This document shows, one piece after another, positions 42,947 to 51,897 of a stretch of 64,000 nt of DNA. A program made the translations under genes and the position numbers. How positions within the stretch are numbered: the stretch's first letter is position 1; each line of letters starts with the position of its first letter. The notes under the pieces were generated by a model. The model did no database searches, was not told the DNA's origin, and saw nothing but the letters and a program-made list of their open reading frames with translations. The DNA comes from Marinimicrococcus flavescens (GTDB lineage Bacteria > Pseudomonadota > Alphaproteobacteria > Geminicoccales > Geminicoccaceae), in the NCBI GenBank assembly GCA_029211145.1, contig JARGEQ010000040.1:95934-159933 (forward strand), read 5' to 3'.

Positions 42947-44185
42947 TCACCGTTCCTGACGGATCAGCTCGTCACGTTCGCGCAGGGCCGGAAAGCGCCA
43001 TGCCCAGTAGGCGGCGGCGGCGACGCTCCCGGCACCGCCGATGACCACTGCGCCGACCGCACCAACCAGAGCCGCCAGCGTGCCGGACTCGAACTCGCCC
43101 AGCTCGTTGGAGGCGCCGATGAAGACGCTGTTGACCGCCGCCACCCGGCCGCGCATGGCGTCCGGCGTCTCGAGCTGCACGAGGGTCTGGCGGACGAACA
43201 CGCTGACCATGTCGGCCGCCCCCAGGACCAGCAGGCAGAGCAGCGACAGCCAGAGGGTCTCGGAGAGGCCGAAGCCCACGGTGGCGAGCCCGAAGACGGC
43301 TACCGCCAGCAGCATCTTGCGCCCTGCGCGCCGGCGGATCGGCCGCCAGGCGAGCAGCAGCGCCATCAGAGCCGCGCCGGCGGCCGGCATGCTGCGCAGC
43401 AGGCCGAGACCGGCGGGGCCGACGGCCAGGATCTCCTCGGCGAAGATCGGCAGGAGAGCAGTGGCGCCGCCCAGCAGCACCGCCACGAGATCGAGCGAGA
43501 TGGCACCCAGCATGACCTGCTGCGAGCGGATGAAGACGAGACCGGCCAAGAGGCTGGCCCAGCTCGCAGGCTCGCGCGGGCGCATCGCCGGACGGTGCCG
43601 CACCGCCGCCAAAAGCAGCGCGGTCAGCGCCAGGGCGCCGGCGGCGGCGGCAAAGACGGTGGGTGCGCCAAAGATGTAGAGGCCGCCGCCCAGCGCCGGC
43701 CCGATGATGGTGGCGGTCTGCCAGGTCGAGCTGTTCCAGGCGATGGCGTTGCCGAAATGGTGGGCCGGCACGAGATTGGGCACCAGAGCCTGGCTCGCCG
43801 GGTTGGCGAAGGCGCGAGCCGAGCCCATCGCCGTCACCGCCAGGAACAGAGGCCAGACGGCGGTGCCGCCGGCCAGAAGGTAGAGAACGAGCGCGCTCGC
43901 CGCCGCGGCCACGGTGCCGTAGGCGGCCACCAGGATCCGCCGGCGGTCGTGCCGGTCGGCGACGTGGCCGGCGAAGAGCGCCAGGCTCACCACCGGCAGG
44001 AACGCCGCGAGCCCCACCATGCCCAGCGCCAGGGCGCTGCCGGTGAGCTCGTAGACCAGCCAGCCGACCGCGACGTTGAGCATCTGGATGCCCACCCCCG
44101 AAAGGAAGCGGGCAGCGCAGAAGAAGGCGAAGTCGCGGTGCCGGAACGCCGCCCAGGCAGAGTCGGCCTTCAGGCCTGCTGCCAT
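42947..44185 (-). CDS. MFS transporter, EntS/MdtG-like
   Basis: This 412-residue MFS protein has about 12 helices. It starts FRHRDFAFFCAARFLSGVG, has the ADRHDRRRI loop-2 motif (family D-R-x-D-R-R), and WNSSTWQTATIIGPALGG as motif C-like. It resembles the enterobactin exporter EntS and MFS_3-type drug exporters. The substrate is unknown. It trails the catabolic operon on the same strand with 40 bp spacing, so it could export or import its substrate. Confidence 0.88.
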   Translation of the reverse strand: MAAGLKADSAWAAFRHRDFAFFCAARFLSGVGIQMLNVAVGWLVYELTGSALALGMVGLAAFLPVVSLALFAGHVADRHDRRRILVAAYGTVAAAASALVLYLLAGGTAVWPLFLAVTAMGSARAFANPASQALVPNLVPAHHFGNAIAWNSSTWQTATIIGPALGGGLYIFGAPTVFAAAAGALALTALLLAAVRHRPAMRPREPASWASLLAGLVFIRSQQVMLGAISLDLVAVLLGGATALLPIFAEEILAVGPAGLGLLRSMPAAGAALMALLLAWRPIRRRAGRKMLLAVAVFGLATVGFGLSETLWLSLLCLLVLGAADMVSVFVRQTLVQLETPDAMRGRVAAVNSVFIGASNELGEFESGTLAALVGAVGAVVIGGAGSVAAAAYWAWRFPALRERDELIRQER

Positions 44186-44225
44186 GACGTTCCCCGCCCG
44201 GGCCTGCTCCCGGAGTCCGGCTGGC

Positions 44226-45776
44226 TCAGATGACCGCCTCGATGAGGTAGGGGCCCTTGCGCGACATCGCCGCCTGCAGGGCCTTCACCAGCTCCTCGCT
44301 GGTGGTGGCCCGCTCCGCCTCCACGCCCATGCCGCGGGCGAGGCTGACCCAGTCCAGCGCCGGATGGTCGAGGTCGAGCATGCGCTGCGCGTTGCGGCCG
44401 GGCGCCCCGGCTCCGACATTCTTCAGCTCGCCGTGGAGAATGGCATAGGAGCGGTTGGCGAAGACCACCGTGACGATGTCGAGATTCTCGCGGGCCTGGG
44501 TCCACAGGGCCTGGACCGTGTACATGCCGCTGCCGTCGGCCTGCATGGAGACCACCTTGCGGTCCGGGCAGGCGACGGCTGCCCCTGCCGCCATCGGCAG
44601 GCCGAGGCCGATCGCCCCGCCGGTGATCTGCAGGTAGTCGTGCGGCGCCGAGCCGCGGCTGAGGCTGAAGAACTGCCGGCCGCTGCTCACCGACTCGTCG
44701 CACAGGATGGCGTTCTCGGGCATCAGCGCGCCGATCGCCCGGCCCACCGCGTCGGCGTCGAGCTTGCCGCTCGGCAGCGGCATGTCGGCGCGCTCCTCGA
44801 CCTCGGGCGTCACATTGTGACCGACGCCCAGCTCGTCGGCGAGCCACTCCAGCGCATGGGCGAGGTCGTGCTCGGGCGAGGCCAGCTCCATCGTCCGGCA
44901 GTCGGCGGGCTCGAGGCGGCCGGGCTTGCCGGGATAGGCGAAGAAAGCCACCGGCTCCTTGGCGCCCACGAGGATCATCTGCTCGGTGCCGCTCAGCGCC
45001 TCGAGGGCCTGGTCCACCACGTAGGGGACCCGCTCGATGGCCACACGGCCAGCGCCACGCTCGATGCGCCCGTTGGAGCCCTGCGCCATGAGCCGCACGC
45101 CGGTGGCCCGCGAGATGCGGCTGGCGGTCTCGAGTGCCCCTGCCCGCAGCGCCGTGCCCGAGAGCATCAAGACGGTGCGCTTGCCCGAGCGGATGGCTGC
45201 CGCCGCTTCGCGGATCGCCGCCTCGTCGACCTGCGGAGCGGCCGGCCGGCGATCGCTGGAGACGATCGTCTGCGCCGCCTCGCCCCAGGCCGCATCGGCC
45301 GGCAGGATCAGCGTCGCGATATTGCCGGGCGGGGTCATCGCCACGCGGATCGCCTCGGCGGTGTCATGGGAGACCGCGTCGGGGGTGCGGGTCGTGCGGA
45401 CCCAGTGCGACATCGGCCAGGCCAAGCCCTCGATGTCGCTGGTCAGCGGCGCGTCGTGCTGCAGGTGATAGGTCGCGTGGTCGCCCACGATGTTGACCAT
45501 CGGCGTGCGGGCGCGCCGCGCGTTGTGGATATTGGCAAGGCCGTTGGCGAGGCCCGGGCCCAGATGAAGCAGGGTCGCCGCCGGCTTGTCGGCCATGCGC
45601 GCATAGCCGTCGGCGGCACCCGTGACGACGCCCTCGAACATGCCCAGCACGCAGCGCATCTGCGGCTTGCGGTCGAGGGCGGCGACGAAATGCATCTCGG
45701 ACGTGCCGGGGTTGGCAAAGCAGACGTCGATGCCGTGGGCAAGCAGGGTATCGCAGAGACTGTCGGCGCCGTTCAT
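44226..45776 (-). CDS. ThDP-dependent enzyme, acetolactate synthase large subunit-like
   Basis: This 516-residue protein has the three ThDP-enzyme domains. The N-terminal PYR domain has GIDVCFANPGTSEMHF and GMFEGVVTGAADGYARM, carrying the catalytic Glu. The C-terminal PP domain has ITGGAIGLGLPMAAGAAVAC and the cofactor site QADGSGMYTVQALWTQ. The GDG-like motif reads ADGSG, with NRSYAIL after it. It resembles IlvB-like and benzoylformate/phosphonopyruvate-decarboxylase-like proteins annotated as 'acetolactate synthase' but usually found outside ilv operons. No IlvH subunit is present, so a decarboxylase or C-C lyase role in the local operon is more likely than valine synthesis. Confidence 0.85.
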   Translation of the reverse strand: MNGADSLCDTLLAHGIDVCFANPGTSEMHFVAALDRKPQMRCVLGMFEGVVTGAADGYARMADKPAATLLHLGPGLANGLANIHNARRARTPMVNIVGDHATYHLQHDAPLTSDIEGLAWPMSHWVRTTRTPDAVSHDTAEAIRVAMTPPGNIATLILPADAAWGEAAQTIVSSDRRPAAPQVDEAAIREAAAAIRSGKRTVLMLSGTALRAGALETASRISRATGVRLMAQGSNGRIERGAGRVAIERVPYVVDQALEALSGTEQMILVGAKEPVAFFAYPGKPGRLEPADCRTMELASPEHDLAHALEWLADELGVGHNVTPEVEERADMPLPSGKLDADAVGRAIGALMPENAILCDESVSSGRQFFSLSRGSAPHDYLQITGGAIGLGLPMAAGAAVACPDRKVVSMQADGSGMYTVQALWTQARENLDIVTVVFANRSYAILHGELKNVGAGAPGRNAQRMLDLDHPALDWVSLARGMGVEAERATTSEELVKALQAAMSRKGPYLIEAVI

Positions 45777-45828
45777 GGATCTATCCGCTGTTCAGACGAT
45801 GGATGAAGCGCCATACGGCGCGGAGAAC

Positions 45829-46515
45829 TCATTGCTTTGCAGGCTGCTGGCCATAGGTCTTGAACTTGTCCAGCACCGTGGCGATCTCGGCCTCGTCCAG
45901 CACCGGCGGCTCGCCGTGCGGCAGGCAGAGGAGATATTGCTGGGCCAGCTCCTCGACGGTGACGGCGAGCGAGAGGGCCCGAGCCAGCGTGCGGCCGGCA
46001 GCGATGACGCCGTGATGGGCCAGCAGGCAGGCGCGCCGCTCGTCCATCGCCGCCAGCACCGCGTCGGCCAGCTCCTGGGTCCCGAAGGTGGCATAGGGCG
46101 CGCAGCGTATGTCGGGCCCGCCGGCGGCAGCGATCATGTAGTGGATGGCGGGGATGCCGCGCCCCATGATGGCGAGCGCCGTGGCATGCACCGAGTGGGT
46201 GTGGACCACGGCCTCGAGGTCGGGCCGTGCCGCCAGGACGTCGCGGTGGAAACGCCACTCGCTGGACGGCAGGAGGTCGCCCGCAAAGCCGCCGTCCCAG
46301 CCCATCCGCACCACCTGCTCGGGGCGCAGCGCGTCGTAGGGCACGCCGGTCGGCGAGACCAGGAACCCTTCGCCCAGCCGCACGCTGACATTGCCCGACG
46401 TGCCCCGGTTGATGCCCAGCCCGTTCATGGCCCTGCAGGTCTCGACCAGCTCGACCCGCAGCCGCCACTCCAGGGGGCCCGCCGCCATGCCCTGGCTCCT
46501 CGCGCCCGCTGTCAT
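45829..46515 (-). CDS. Class II aldolase/adducin family protein
   Basis: This is a 228-residue zinc-dependent aldolase-fold protein. RGTSGNVSVR near residue 40 is the phosphate or carboxylate loop. VVHTHSVHATALAI has two metal-binding His, and LLAHHGVIAAG the third. It resembles L-fuculose-phosphate aldolase and 3-oxo-tetronate-4-phosphate decarboxylase-type members. Substrate is unknown. Its start overlaps the preceding AhpD-like gene's stop by 4 nt, so the two are coupled. Confidence 0.9.
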   Translation of the reverse strand: MTAGARSQGMAAGPLEWRLRVELVETCRAMNGLGINRGTSGNVSVRLGEGFLVSPTGVPYDALRPEQVVRMGWDGGFAGDLLPSSEWRFHRDVLAARPDLEAVVHTHSVHATALAIMGRGIPAIHYMIAAAGGPDIRCAPYATFGTQELADAVLAAMDERRACLLAHHGVIAAGRTLARALSLAVTVEELAQQYLLCLPHGEPPVLDEAEIATVLDKFKTYGQQPAKQ

Positions 46516-47096
46516 CGCGCGGGAGTCGTGCGGCCGAGCATGTAGAACTCGTCGTTCGGCCGCATGCTGGTGACGTTGGCAAGGCGGTTGGACATGCCGA
46601 AGAAGCCGGCGATGGCGGCGATGTCCCACGCGTCGTCCTGGTCGAGCCCGTGCGCCTCGAGCCAGGCGAAATCGTCGTCGCCCACCGTCTGGGCCTCCGT
46701 CGAAACCTTCATGGCAAAGTCGATCATCGCCTTTTGGCGCGGGGTGATGTCGGCCTTGCGATAGTTGGCGGCGATCTGGTCGGCCAGGAGCGGGTTCTTG
46801 GCGCGCACCCGCAGGATCGCGCCATGGGCGATCACGCAGTACTGGCACTGGTTGGCGGCACTGGTGGCGACCACGATCATCTCGCGCTCGGCCTTGGAGA
46901 GCCCGCCCTCCTTGTCCATCAGCGCGTCGTGATAGGCCATGAAGGCGCGGAACTCGTCCGGCCGCCAGGCCAGGGTCAAAAAGACGTTGGGAATGAAGCC
47001 CGCCTTTTCCTGGACGGCCAGGATGCGCGCGCGCACGTCCTCGGGCATGTCGGCCAGAGCCGGAACGGGAAAGCGGCTGACGGGATGATCGCTCAT
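46512..47096 (-). CDS. Peroxidase-related (AhpD-like, CMD superfamily) protein
   Basis: This 194-residue carboxymuconolactone-decarboxylase-superfamily protein has NQCQYCVIAHGAIL, the CxxC-x3-H active-site motif of alkylhydroperoxidase AhpD. The family pattern of YciW/Pxu-type 'peroxidase-related enzymes' (PEDVRARILAVQEKAGFIPN) is also clear. It could reduce peroxides with a dithiol, or act as a lyase accessory. It is the fifth gene in the leftward catabolic run. A related but broken gene lies at 63.1-63.7 kb. Confidence 0.88.
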   Translation of the reverse strand: MSDHPVSRFPVPALADMPEDVRARILAVQEKAGFIPNVFLTLAWRPDEFRAFMAYHDALMDKEGGLSKAEREMIVVATSAANQCQYCVIAHGAILRVRAKNPLLADQIAANYRKADITPRQKAMIDFAMKVSTEAQTVGDDDFAWLEAHGLDQDDAWDIAAIAGFFGMSNRLANVTSMRPNDEFYMLGRTTPAR

Positions 47097-47126
47097 GGAC
47101 GGAAAACTCGCTTTTGTGACGGCCGT

Positions 47127-48119
47127 TCAGGCGTTGGGGTCGACGACGATGCGGCCGCGCACCTTGCCGGCCAGCAGCTCCGGCGCAAGGCGCAGCGCGT
47201 CCTCGAGCCCGGCCTTGCTGGTGATGCTGGCGAGCTTCTTGCGGTCGATCTCGCTCGCGAGCCGGGTCCAGGCGTCGCGCCGGCGCTCCAGCGGCGCCAT
47301 CACGCTGTCGACGCCGGCCAGGGTGACACCGCGCAGGATGAACGGGGCCACGGTTGCCGGGAAGTCCATGCCCTGGGCGAGGCCGCAGGCCGCCACCGTG
47401 CCGCCATAGCGGGTGGACGCGCAGGCATTGGCGAGGGTGTGGCTGCCGACGCTGTCGACCACGCCGGCCCAGCGCTCCTTCGCGAGCGGCTTGCCGGGGG
47501 CGGAAAGCTCGGCCCGGTCGATGATGGTGGTGGCACCCAGCGAGCGCAGATAGCCCTCCTCCTCGGCGGCGCGGCCGGTCGAGGCGGTGACGCTGTAGCC
47601 CGCGCGGGCGAGCAGGGTCACGGCAACCGAGCCGACGCCGCCACAGGCACCCGTCACCAGGATCTCGCCCTGATCCGGAGCCACGCCGTTGCGCTCGAGG
47701 GCCATGACGCAGAGCATGGCGGTGTAGCCCGCCGTGCCGATCGCCATGGCCTCCTCGGCGCTCAGGCCCTCGGGCAGGTCGATCAGCCAGCCGGCCTTGA
47801 CGCGGGCGCGCTGGGCGAGGCCGCCCCAGTGGGTCTCGCCCACGCCCCAGCCGTTGAGCAGCACCTTTTGCCCCTTGCGGAACGCAGGGTCGCTGCTCTC
47901 CTCGACGGTGCCGGCGAAGTCGATGCCGGGCACCATCGGGAATTTGCGGACGACCGGCGCCTTGCCGGTGATCGCCAGCGCGTCCTTGTAGTTCAGCGTC
48001 GAGCGCTCGACCGCGACGGTGACCTCGCCCTCGGGCAGATCCTCGCGGACGATCTCGCCCAGCTTCGCCGTGTAGCCCGCCTCGCTCTTGTCGACGAGGA
48101 TCGCCTTGAAGCCCGCCAT
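47127..48119 (-). CDS. acuI: MDR oxidoreductase, acrylyl-CoA reductase (AcuI/YhdH) type
   Basis: This 330-residue zinc-free medium-chain reductase starts [36 protein letters not shown] and [15 protein letters not shown] are YhdH/AcuI signatures. [13 protein letters not shown] is the NADPH loop, and [12 protein letters not shown] is family-specific. AcuI reduces acryloyl-CoA to propionyl-CoA in acrylate/DMSP and 3-hydroxypropionate metabolism, and protects cells from reactive enoyl-CoA. With CoA-transferases on its upstream side, a role on a CoA-bound unsaturated acid is sensible. Confidence 0.85.
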   Translation of the reverse strand: MAGFKAILVDKSEAGYTAKLGEIVREDLPEGEVTVAVERSTLNYKDALAITGKAPVVRKFPMVPGIDFAGTVEESSDPAFRKGQKVLLNGWGVGETHWGGLAQRARVKAGWLIDLPEGLSAEEAMAIGTAGYTAMLCVMALERNGVAPDQGEILVTGACGGVGSVAVTLLARAGYSVTASTGRAAEEEGYLRSLGATTIIDRAELSAPGKPLAKERWAGVVDSVGSHTLANACASTRYGGTVAACGLAQGMDFPATVAPFILRGVTLAGVDSVMAPLERRRDAWTRLASEIDRKKLASITSKAGLEDALRLAPELLAGKVRGRIVVDPNA

Positions 48120-48150
48120 GAGCCTTCCTCCCTGATCTCGAAGCGTCACG

Positions 48151-49359
48151 TCATCCCTTGGGGGAGCGTAACAGCACGTCCTCGTAGGCTGCTGGATCGA
48201 TGCCCGCCTCGGCAAGCACCTCGTCGGCGTGCTGGGCGAAGGCCGGCGGCCGCTGGCGGTAGCTCGCCGGGGTGCGCGACAGCTTGATGGGGCTGCCGGT
48301 GCCCCGGTAGTCGTCGATGTCCACCACCATGCCCCGATGGCGGGTGTGCGGGTCGTCCACCACCGCGTCGATCGTTCGGACCGCTCCGCAGGGTACACCC
48401 GACTCGATCAGCGTCTTGGCGACCTCCTCGCAGTCGCGATCGGCGAGCGCCGCCTCGAGCTCCACCTTGAGCGCATCCCGGTTGACGTTGCGCGCCGCGT
48501 TGCTGGCGAAGCGCGGGTCGGAGGGCAGGTCGTTCCGGTCCAGCACCCGGCACAGCGTCTGGAACTGCCGGTGATTGCCCACCGCCAGGAACAGGGGCGC
48601 GGTGCGGGTGCTGAAGGTGTCGTAGGGGCAGATGTTGGGATGGGCGTTGCCGGTGCGCGCCGGCACCTTGTTGTTGAGATAGAAATTCGGCAGATGCGGG
48701 TGCAGCAGCGAGAAGGCGCAATCGTAGAGGGCCGCCTCGACGAACTGGCCCTTGCCGCTGGTCTGCCGCTCCTGCAGGGCGAGAAGGATGCCGATGGTGG
48801 CATTGAGGCCGGTGACGATGTCGACCACCGGCAGGCCCACGCGCAGCGCCTCGCCGCCCGCCTCGCCATTGACGCTCATCAGGCCGGCGGTCGCCTGGAT
48901 GGCGGCGTCGTAGCCGGGCATCCCGCCATAAGGGCCGTCCTCGCCAAAGCCGGAGATGCGGCAGTGGATCAGCCGCGGGAAGCGCTCGGCCAGCTCCTTG
49001 CGGCCGATGCCCCACTTCTCCAGCGTGCCCGTCTTGAAGTTCTCGACGAAGACGTCGGCGGTCTCGAGCAGGCGCAGCAGCAGCTCGCGGCCGGCCTCCT
49101 TCGAGAAGTCGATCGCCATGCCCTTCTTGTTGCGGTTGACGCCGATGAAGTAGCTGGCCGCGTCACCATGGAAGGGAGGACCCCAGCCGCGGGTCTCGTC
49201 GCCCTGCGGCGGCTCGACCTTGATGACCTCCGCACCGTGGTCGCCCAAGACCTGCGTGCAGTAGGGGCCGCCCAGCACCCGGCTCGCATCGATGACCCTG
49301 AGGCCCGCGAGGGAGCCCTGGCCGGCATCCTTGTCGGCTTGTGACATCGCTTCCATCAT
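48151..49359 (-). CDS. CaiB/BaiF-type (family III) CoA-transferase
   Basis: This 402-residue protein has the N-terminal [20 protein letters not shown], then [13 protein letters not shown] and [27 protein letters not shown] carries the catalytic Asp that forms the acyl-enzyme anhydride. C-terminal parts [12 protein letters not shown] and APLFLAVGN are normal. It transfers CoA between carboxylates; the acid is unknown. Several ATG starts cluster at 49359-49347. It sits between the MDR reductase and the two-subunit CoA-transferase. Confidence 0.9.
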   Translation of the reverse strand: MMEAMSQADKDAGQGSLAGLRVIDASRVLGGPYCTQVLGDHGAEVIKVEPPQGDETRGWGPPFHGDAASYFIGVNRNKKGMAIDFSKEAGRELLLRLLETADVFVENFKTGTLEKWGIGRKELAERFPRLIHCRISGFGEDGPYGGMPGYDAAIQATAGLMSVNGEAGGEALRVGLPVVDIVTGLNATIGILLALQERQTSGKGQFVEAALYDCAFSLLHPHLPNFYLNNKVPARTGNAHPNICPYDTFSTRTAPLFLAVGNHRQFQTLCRVLDRNDLPSDPRFASNAARNVNRDALKVELEAALADRDCEEVAKTLIESGVPCGAVRTIDAVVDDPHTRHRGMVVDIDDYRGTGSPIKLSRTPASYRQRPPAFAQHADEVLAEAGIDPAAYEDVLLRSPKG

Positions 49360-49394
49360 TCCAGATCAGTGTTGCTGCTCTCGTCGCCCCGGCC

Positions 49395-50162
49395 TCAGGC
49401 GGCCTTCGAGATCTCGGCCGCCATGCGGGCGGCGAAGCCCGGATAGGTCTCGGCCAGCTCGTCGCGCACCCGCCCGCGCAGCAAAGCGAGGGTTGCCGGA
49501 TCCGGGTCGGGGGTGAAAGGCACCGTCTCCGGCCGCTCGAAGGCAAAGCCGGTCATTTCCTCGATCTCGGCCACCTCGTGGCCCTCATGCACGCTCTCGA
49601 GCCGAAAGCCGCCTCTCTCGGCGTCGAACGAGAACAGGCCGCGGCCGGTGAGCAGGGCCTTGGGCCCGCCCCTGCGGTAGACCTCGGGCGGCGTGACGCC
49701 CGGAGCGCTCACGAACTCCACCTTCTCGACCATGACCCGGGGCGTGTGCTCCTCGCGGAACAGGATCACCCGCGGCACCAGGTGATAGAGATAGGCCGAG
49801 CCGAAGGAGCCCGGCCAGCGCACCTTGGAGGTCGGGTAGCCGCCCACGCCCACGAGGTTGACGTTGCCCTGGCCGTCGATCTGGCCGCCGCCCAGGAAGA
49901 AGGCGTCGATGCGCCCCTGCGCCGCGCAGTCGAACAGCTCGACCCCGCCATTGGTGAAGAAGTTGTGCTCCACCGAGCCCAGGATGGAGAGGCGCACCGC
50001 GGCACCACCCCGCTCCTCCTCCAGCGCCCGCAGCAGCATCGCGCCGGCGGCGGGAATCGGCGAGGAGGCGCCGACGGCGACGTGACGCACGCCCTCGAGC
50101 AGGCGCGCGACGGTGAAGATCAGCCGCTCGTTGTGGGTGACGGGAGGGGTTGCCACGCTCAT
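49395..50162 (-). CDS. Family I CoA-transferase, beta subunit (CatJ/IpdB-like)
   Basis: This 255-residue subunit has VAVGASSPIPAAGAMLLRAL (the SS-P-A motif), GGVELFDCAAQGRIDAFFLG and GGQIDGQGNVNLVGVGGYPT, typical of the IpdB/CatJ group. In this group the usual catalytic Glu context is altered, and IpdAB homologues act as ring-opening hydrolases rather than transferases. Its start overlaps the alpha-subunit stop by 4 nt. Confidence 0.87.
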   Translation of the reverse strand: MSVATPPVTHNERLIFTVARLLEGVRHVAVGASSPIPAAGAMLLRALEEERGGAAVRLSILGSVEHNFFTNGGVELFDCAAQGRIDAFFLGGGQIDGQGNVNLVGVGGYPTSKVRWPGSFGSAYLYHLVPRVILFREEHTPRVMVEKVEFVSAPGVTPPEVYRRGGPKALLTGRGLFSFDAERGGFRLESVHEGHEVAEIEEMTGFAFERPETVPFTPDPDPATLALLRGRVRDELAETYPGFAARMAAEISKAA

Positions 50163-50968
50163 GCCGCCTTCTCCGCGCGCGCCGCCATGAAGGCCTCGAA
50201 CCCCTCTTGGGTCCGCGCCGCCTCGGCATAGCGGCCGATCTCCTCGCCGTCGGCGGCGTACTCGCCCCACAGCGCGTAGGGCCAGGCGCCGTTCGGCACT
50301 TTTGCCACCGCGTCGACATAGAGGGCCGGCAGCACGCCGGCCGCGGTCTTCTCGTCGGCCAGCAGCGAGTCCTCGCGGATCCGCTCGACCGTCACCAGCG
50401 TGCGCTTCGAGGCATAAGCCATGGTGGCGAGCTCGCGCCGCCGGCCGATCCAGACATTGCCCATGCGGTCGGCCTCGGGGGCATGGAACAGGCAGACGTC
50501 CGGCTCGATGGCGGGGATCAGGACAATCGGGTCATTCTCGCCGAAGGGATTGTCGATCACCTTCCAGTCGGGGCGCCGGGTCACGAGATCGCTGCCGATC
50601 AGACCCCGTAGCGGCAGAAAGGGCACACCCTTCTGCGCGGCGATCAGGCCGGCGTGGATGGCCGGGCAGGTGGCGTCCATGAGCCGGAAGGCCTCGCCGC
50701 GCACCCCCCGCACGAAGCAGGGGGCCGAGCCGGCCTCGCCGAGGCTCACGGCACTGGTCTCGAGGGTGCCCACGAGGCCCGCACCCAAGAGCATGTCGAC
50801 CTGCAGGCCGCCGGTCGGCACGCACACCAGATGCAGGTCGCGGGGTGCCCTTGCGATGATCGCGTCCGTCGCCGCCATCGCCACGCCCGCATAATCCACC
50901 GGGAGCGCCAGCTTCGCTCCATTTCCGATTCGGGCGGCGAGCGCGCTCACCGTCACGAAATCCGTCAT
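50159..50968 (-). CDS. Family I CoA-transferase, alpha subunit (CatI/IpdA-like)
   Basis: This 269-residue subunit starts MTDFVTVSALAARIGNGAKL. LVCVPTGGLQVDMLLGAGLV and VPFLPLRGLIGSDL are typical of the CatI/IpdA group, with PDVCLFHAPEADRMGNVWIG. It pairs with the beta subunit just downstream. Together they act on a carboxylate-CoA pair (3-oxoadipate-like) or, as in IpdAB, hydrolyse a cyclic ketone-CoA. A TTG two codons upstream is an alternative start. It is the first gene of the leftward catabolic run; its promoter region is shared with arsR. Confidence 0.87.
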   Translation of the reverse strand: MTDFVTVSALAARIGNGAKLALPVDYAGVAMAATDAIIARAPRDLHLVCVPTGGLQVDMLLGAGLVGTLETSAVSLGEAGSAPCFVRGVRGEAFRLMDATCPAIHAGLIAAQKGVPFLPLRGLIGSDLVTRRPDWKVIDNPFGENDPIVLIPAIEPDVCLFHAPEADRMGNVWIGRRRELATMAYASKRTLVTVERIREDSLLADEKTAAGVLPALYVDAVAKVPNGAWPYALWGEYAADGEEIGRYAEAARTQEGFEAFMAARAEKAA

Positions 50969-51115
50969 TCGCAAGCCCCCTGCCCAAAGCCGTCTGCCGG
51001 CCGATCGTGGCTGTAGGGCTAAGGCCGAAGGCGGAACGGATCAAGCCCGCCGCGCGCACGGCTGTCAGTCGCTGCAACGCAAGGAAGGCAGGGGCGGCTT
51101 GCGCCGCAACAATCC

Positions 51116-51131
51116 ATCGATTATTCTCGAT
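51116..51131. promoter_or_regulatory. Candidate ArsR operator
   Basis: ATCGA-TTATTC-TCGAT is a perfect 5-bp inverted repeat with AT-rich spacer in an otherwise GC-rich region, ending 2 bases before the arsR ATG. An outer ATCCAT...ATGGAT pair (51112-51139) surrounds it and includes the start codon. This fits ArsR/SmtB autoregulation but is not proven. Confidence 0.5.
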
Positions 51132-51133
51132 AT

Positions 51134-51472
51134 ATGGATACAGAAATGGCCATCGGCGCGTTCGCCGCCCTCGCCCAGACCTCGCGACTCGAGGCGTTCC
51201 GCCTTCTGATTCGCCACGAGCCCGACGGGCTTGCCGCGGGCGAGGTCGCGCGGCTTCTGGCAGTGCCGCAAAACACCATGTCCTCGCATCTGGCAGTGCT
51301 CGCCCGGGCCGGGCTGGTCACTGCCGAGCGCTCCGGCCGGACGATCCGCTACCGGGCCGATCTGGGGCGGCTGCGCGCGCTGATGCTTTTCTTCCTGCGC
51401 GACTGCTGCGACGGCCGGGCCGAGCTTTGCGGGCCGCTGCTGGCCGACCTGCTGCCTGCCTGCCGGGCCTGA
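51134..51472 (+). CDS. arsR: ArsR-family transcriptional repressor
   Basis: This 112-residue winged-helix protein has the HTH core AGEVARLLAVPQNTMSSHLAVLARAGLV followed by the wing ERSGRTIRYRAD. The C-terminal LRDCCDGRAELC carries three Cys and is the likely As(III) site, as in the C-terminal-Cys ArsR subtype. It should repress arsR-arsC-acr3 until arsenite binds. It is first in the operon, with arsC 28 bp downstream. Confidence 0.9.
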   Translation: MDTEMAIGAFAALAQTSRLEAFRLLIRHEPDGLAAGEVARLLAVPQNTMSSHLAVLARAGLVTAERSGRTIRYRADLGRLRALMLFFLRDCCDGRAELCGPLLADLLPACRA

Positions 51473-51500
51473 TCCCCTCTTCCTCCCGAGGAACGCTCCC

Positions 51501-51863
51501 ATGGACATCGTCGTCTACCACAACCCCGCCTGCGGCACCTCGCGCAACGTGCTGGGCCTGATCCGCGACGCAGGCATCGAGCCGCATGTGGTGGAGTATC
51601 TGAAGACCCCGCCCTCGCGCGCTATGCTGGAATCGCTCATCGCGCGGATGGGCGTGAGGGTGCGCGCGGTCCTCCGCGAGAAGGGCACTCCCTATGAGGA
51701 GTTGGGCCTCGGCGATCCCTCGCTCACCGACGGGCAGCTCCTCGACGCGATGATGGAGCACCCGATCCTCATCAACCGGCCCATCGTGGTGAGCCCGCTG
51801 GGTGTCAAGCTCTGCCGCCCCTCGGAGACCGTGAAGGAGCTCCTGCCGGCATCCCCCGCCTGA
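51501..51863 (+). CDS. arsC: Arsenate reductase, glutaredoxin-coupled
   Basis: This is a 120-residue thioredoxin-fold enzyme. The active-site [13 protein letters not shown] has the catalytic Cys11 and the NP-x-CGTSRN motif. [10 protein letters not shown] and [20 protein letters not shown] (Arg-binding segment) are conserved as in E. coli plasmid ArsC. It reduces As(V) to As(III) using glutathione/glutaredoxin, making the substrate for the Acr3 pump encoded next. Confidence 0.93.
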   Translation: MDIVVYHNPACGTSRNVLGLIRDAGIEPHVVEYLKTPPSRAMLESLIARMGVRVRAVLREKGTPYEELGLGDPSLTDGQLLDAMMEHPILINRPIVVSPLGVKLCRPSETVKELLPASPA

Positions 51864-51897
51864 GCCCTGCCCTCTCCAGCAATCTCCGGAGCCCCTC

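Noticed and set aside
44226..45776. Biosynthetic acetolactate synthase (IlvB)
   Set aside because: No small regulatory subunit or ilv genes nearby; it sits in a catabolic operon and resembles IlvB-like decarboxylases as much.
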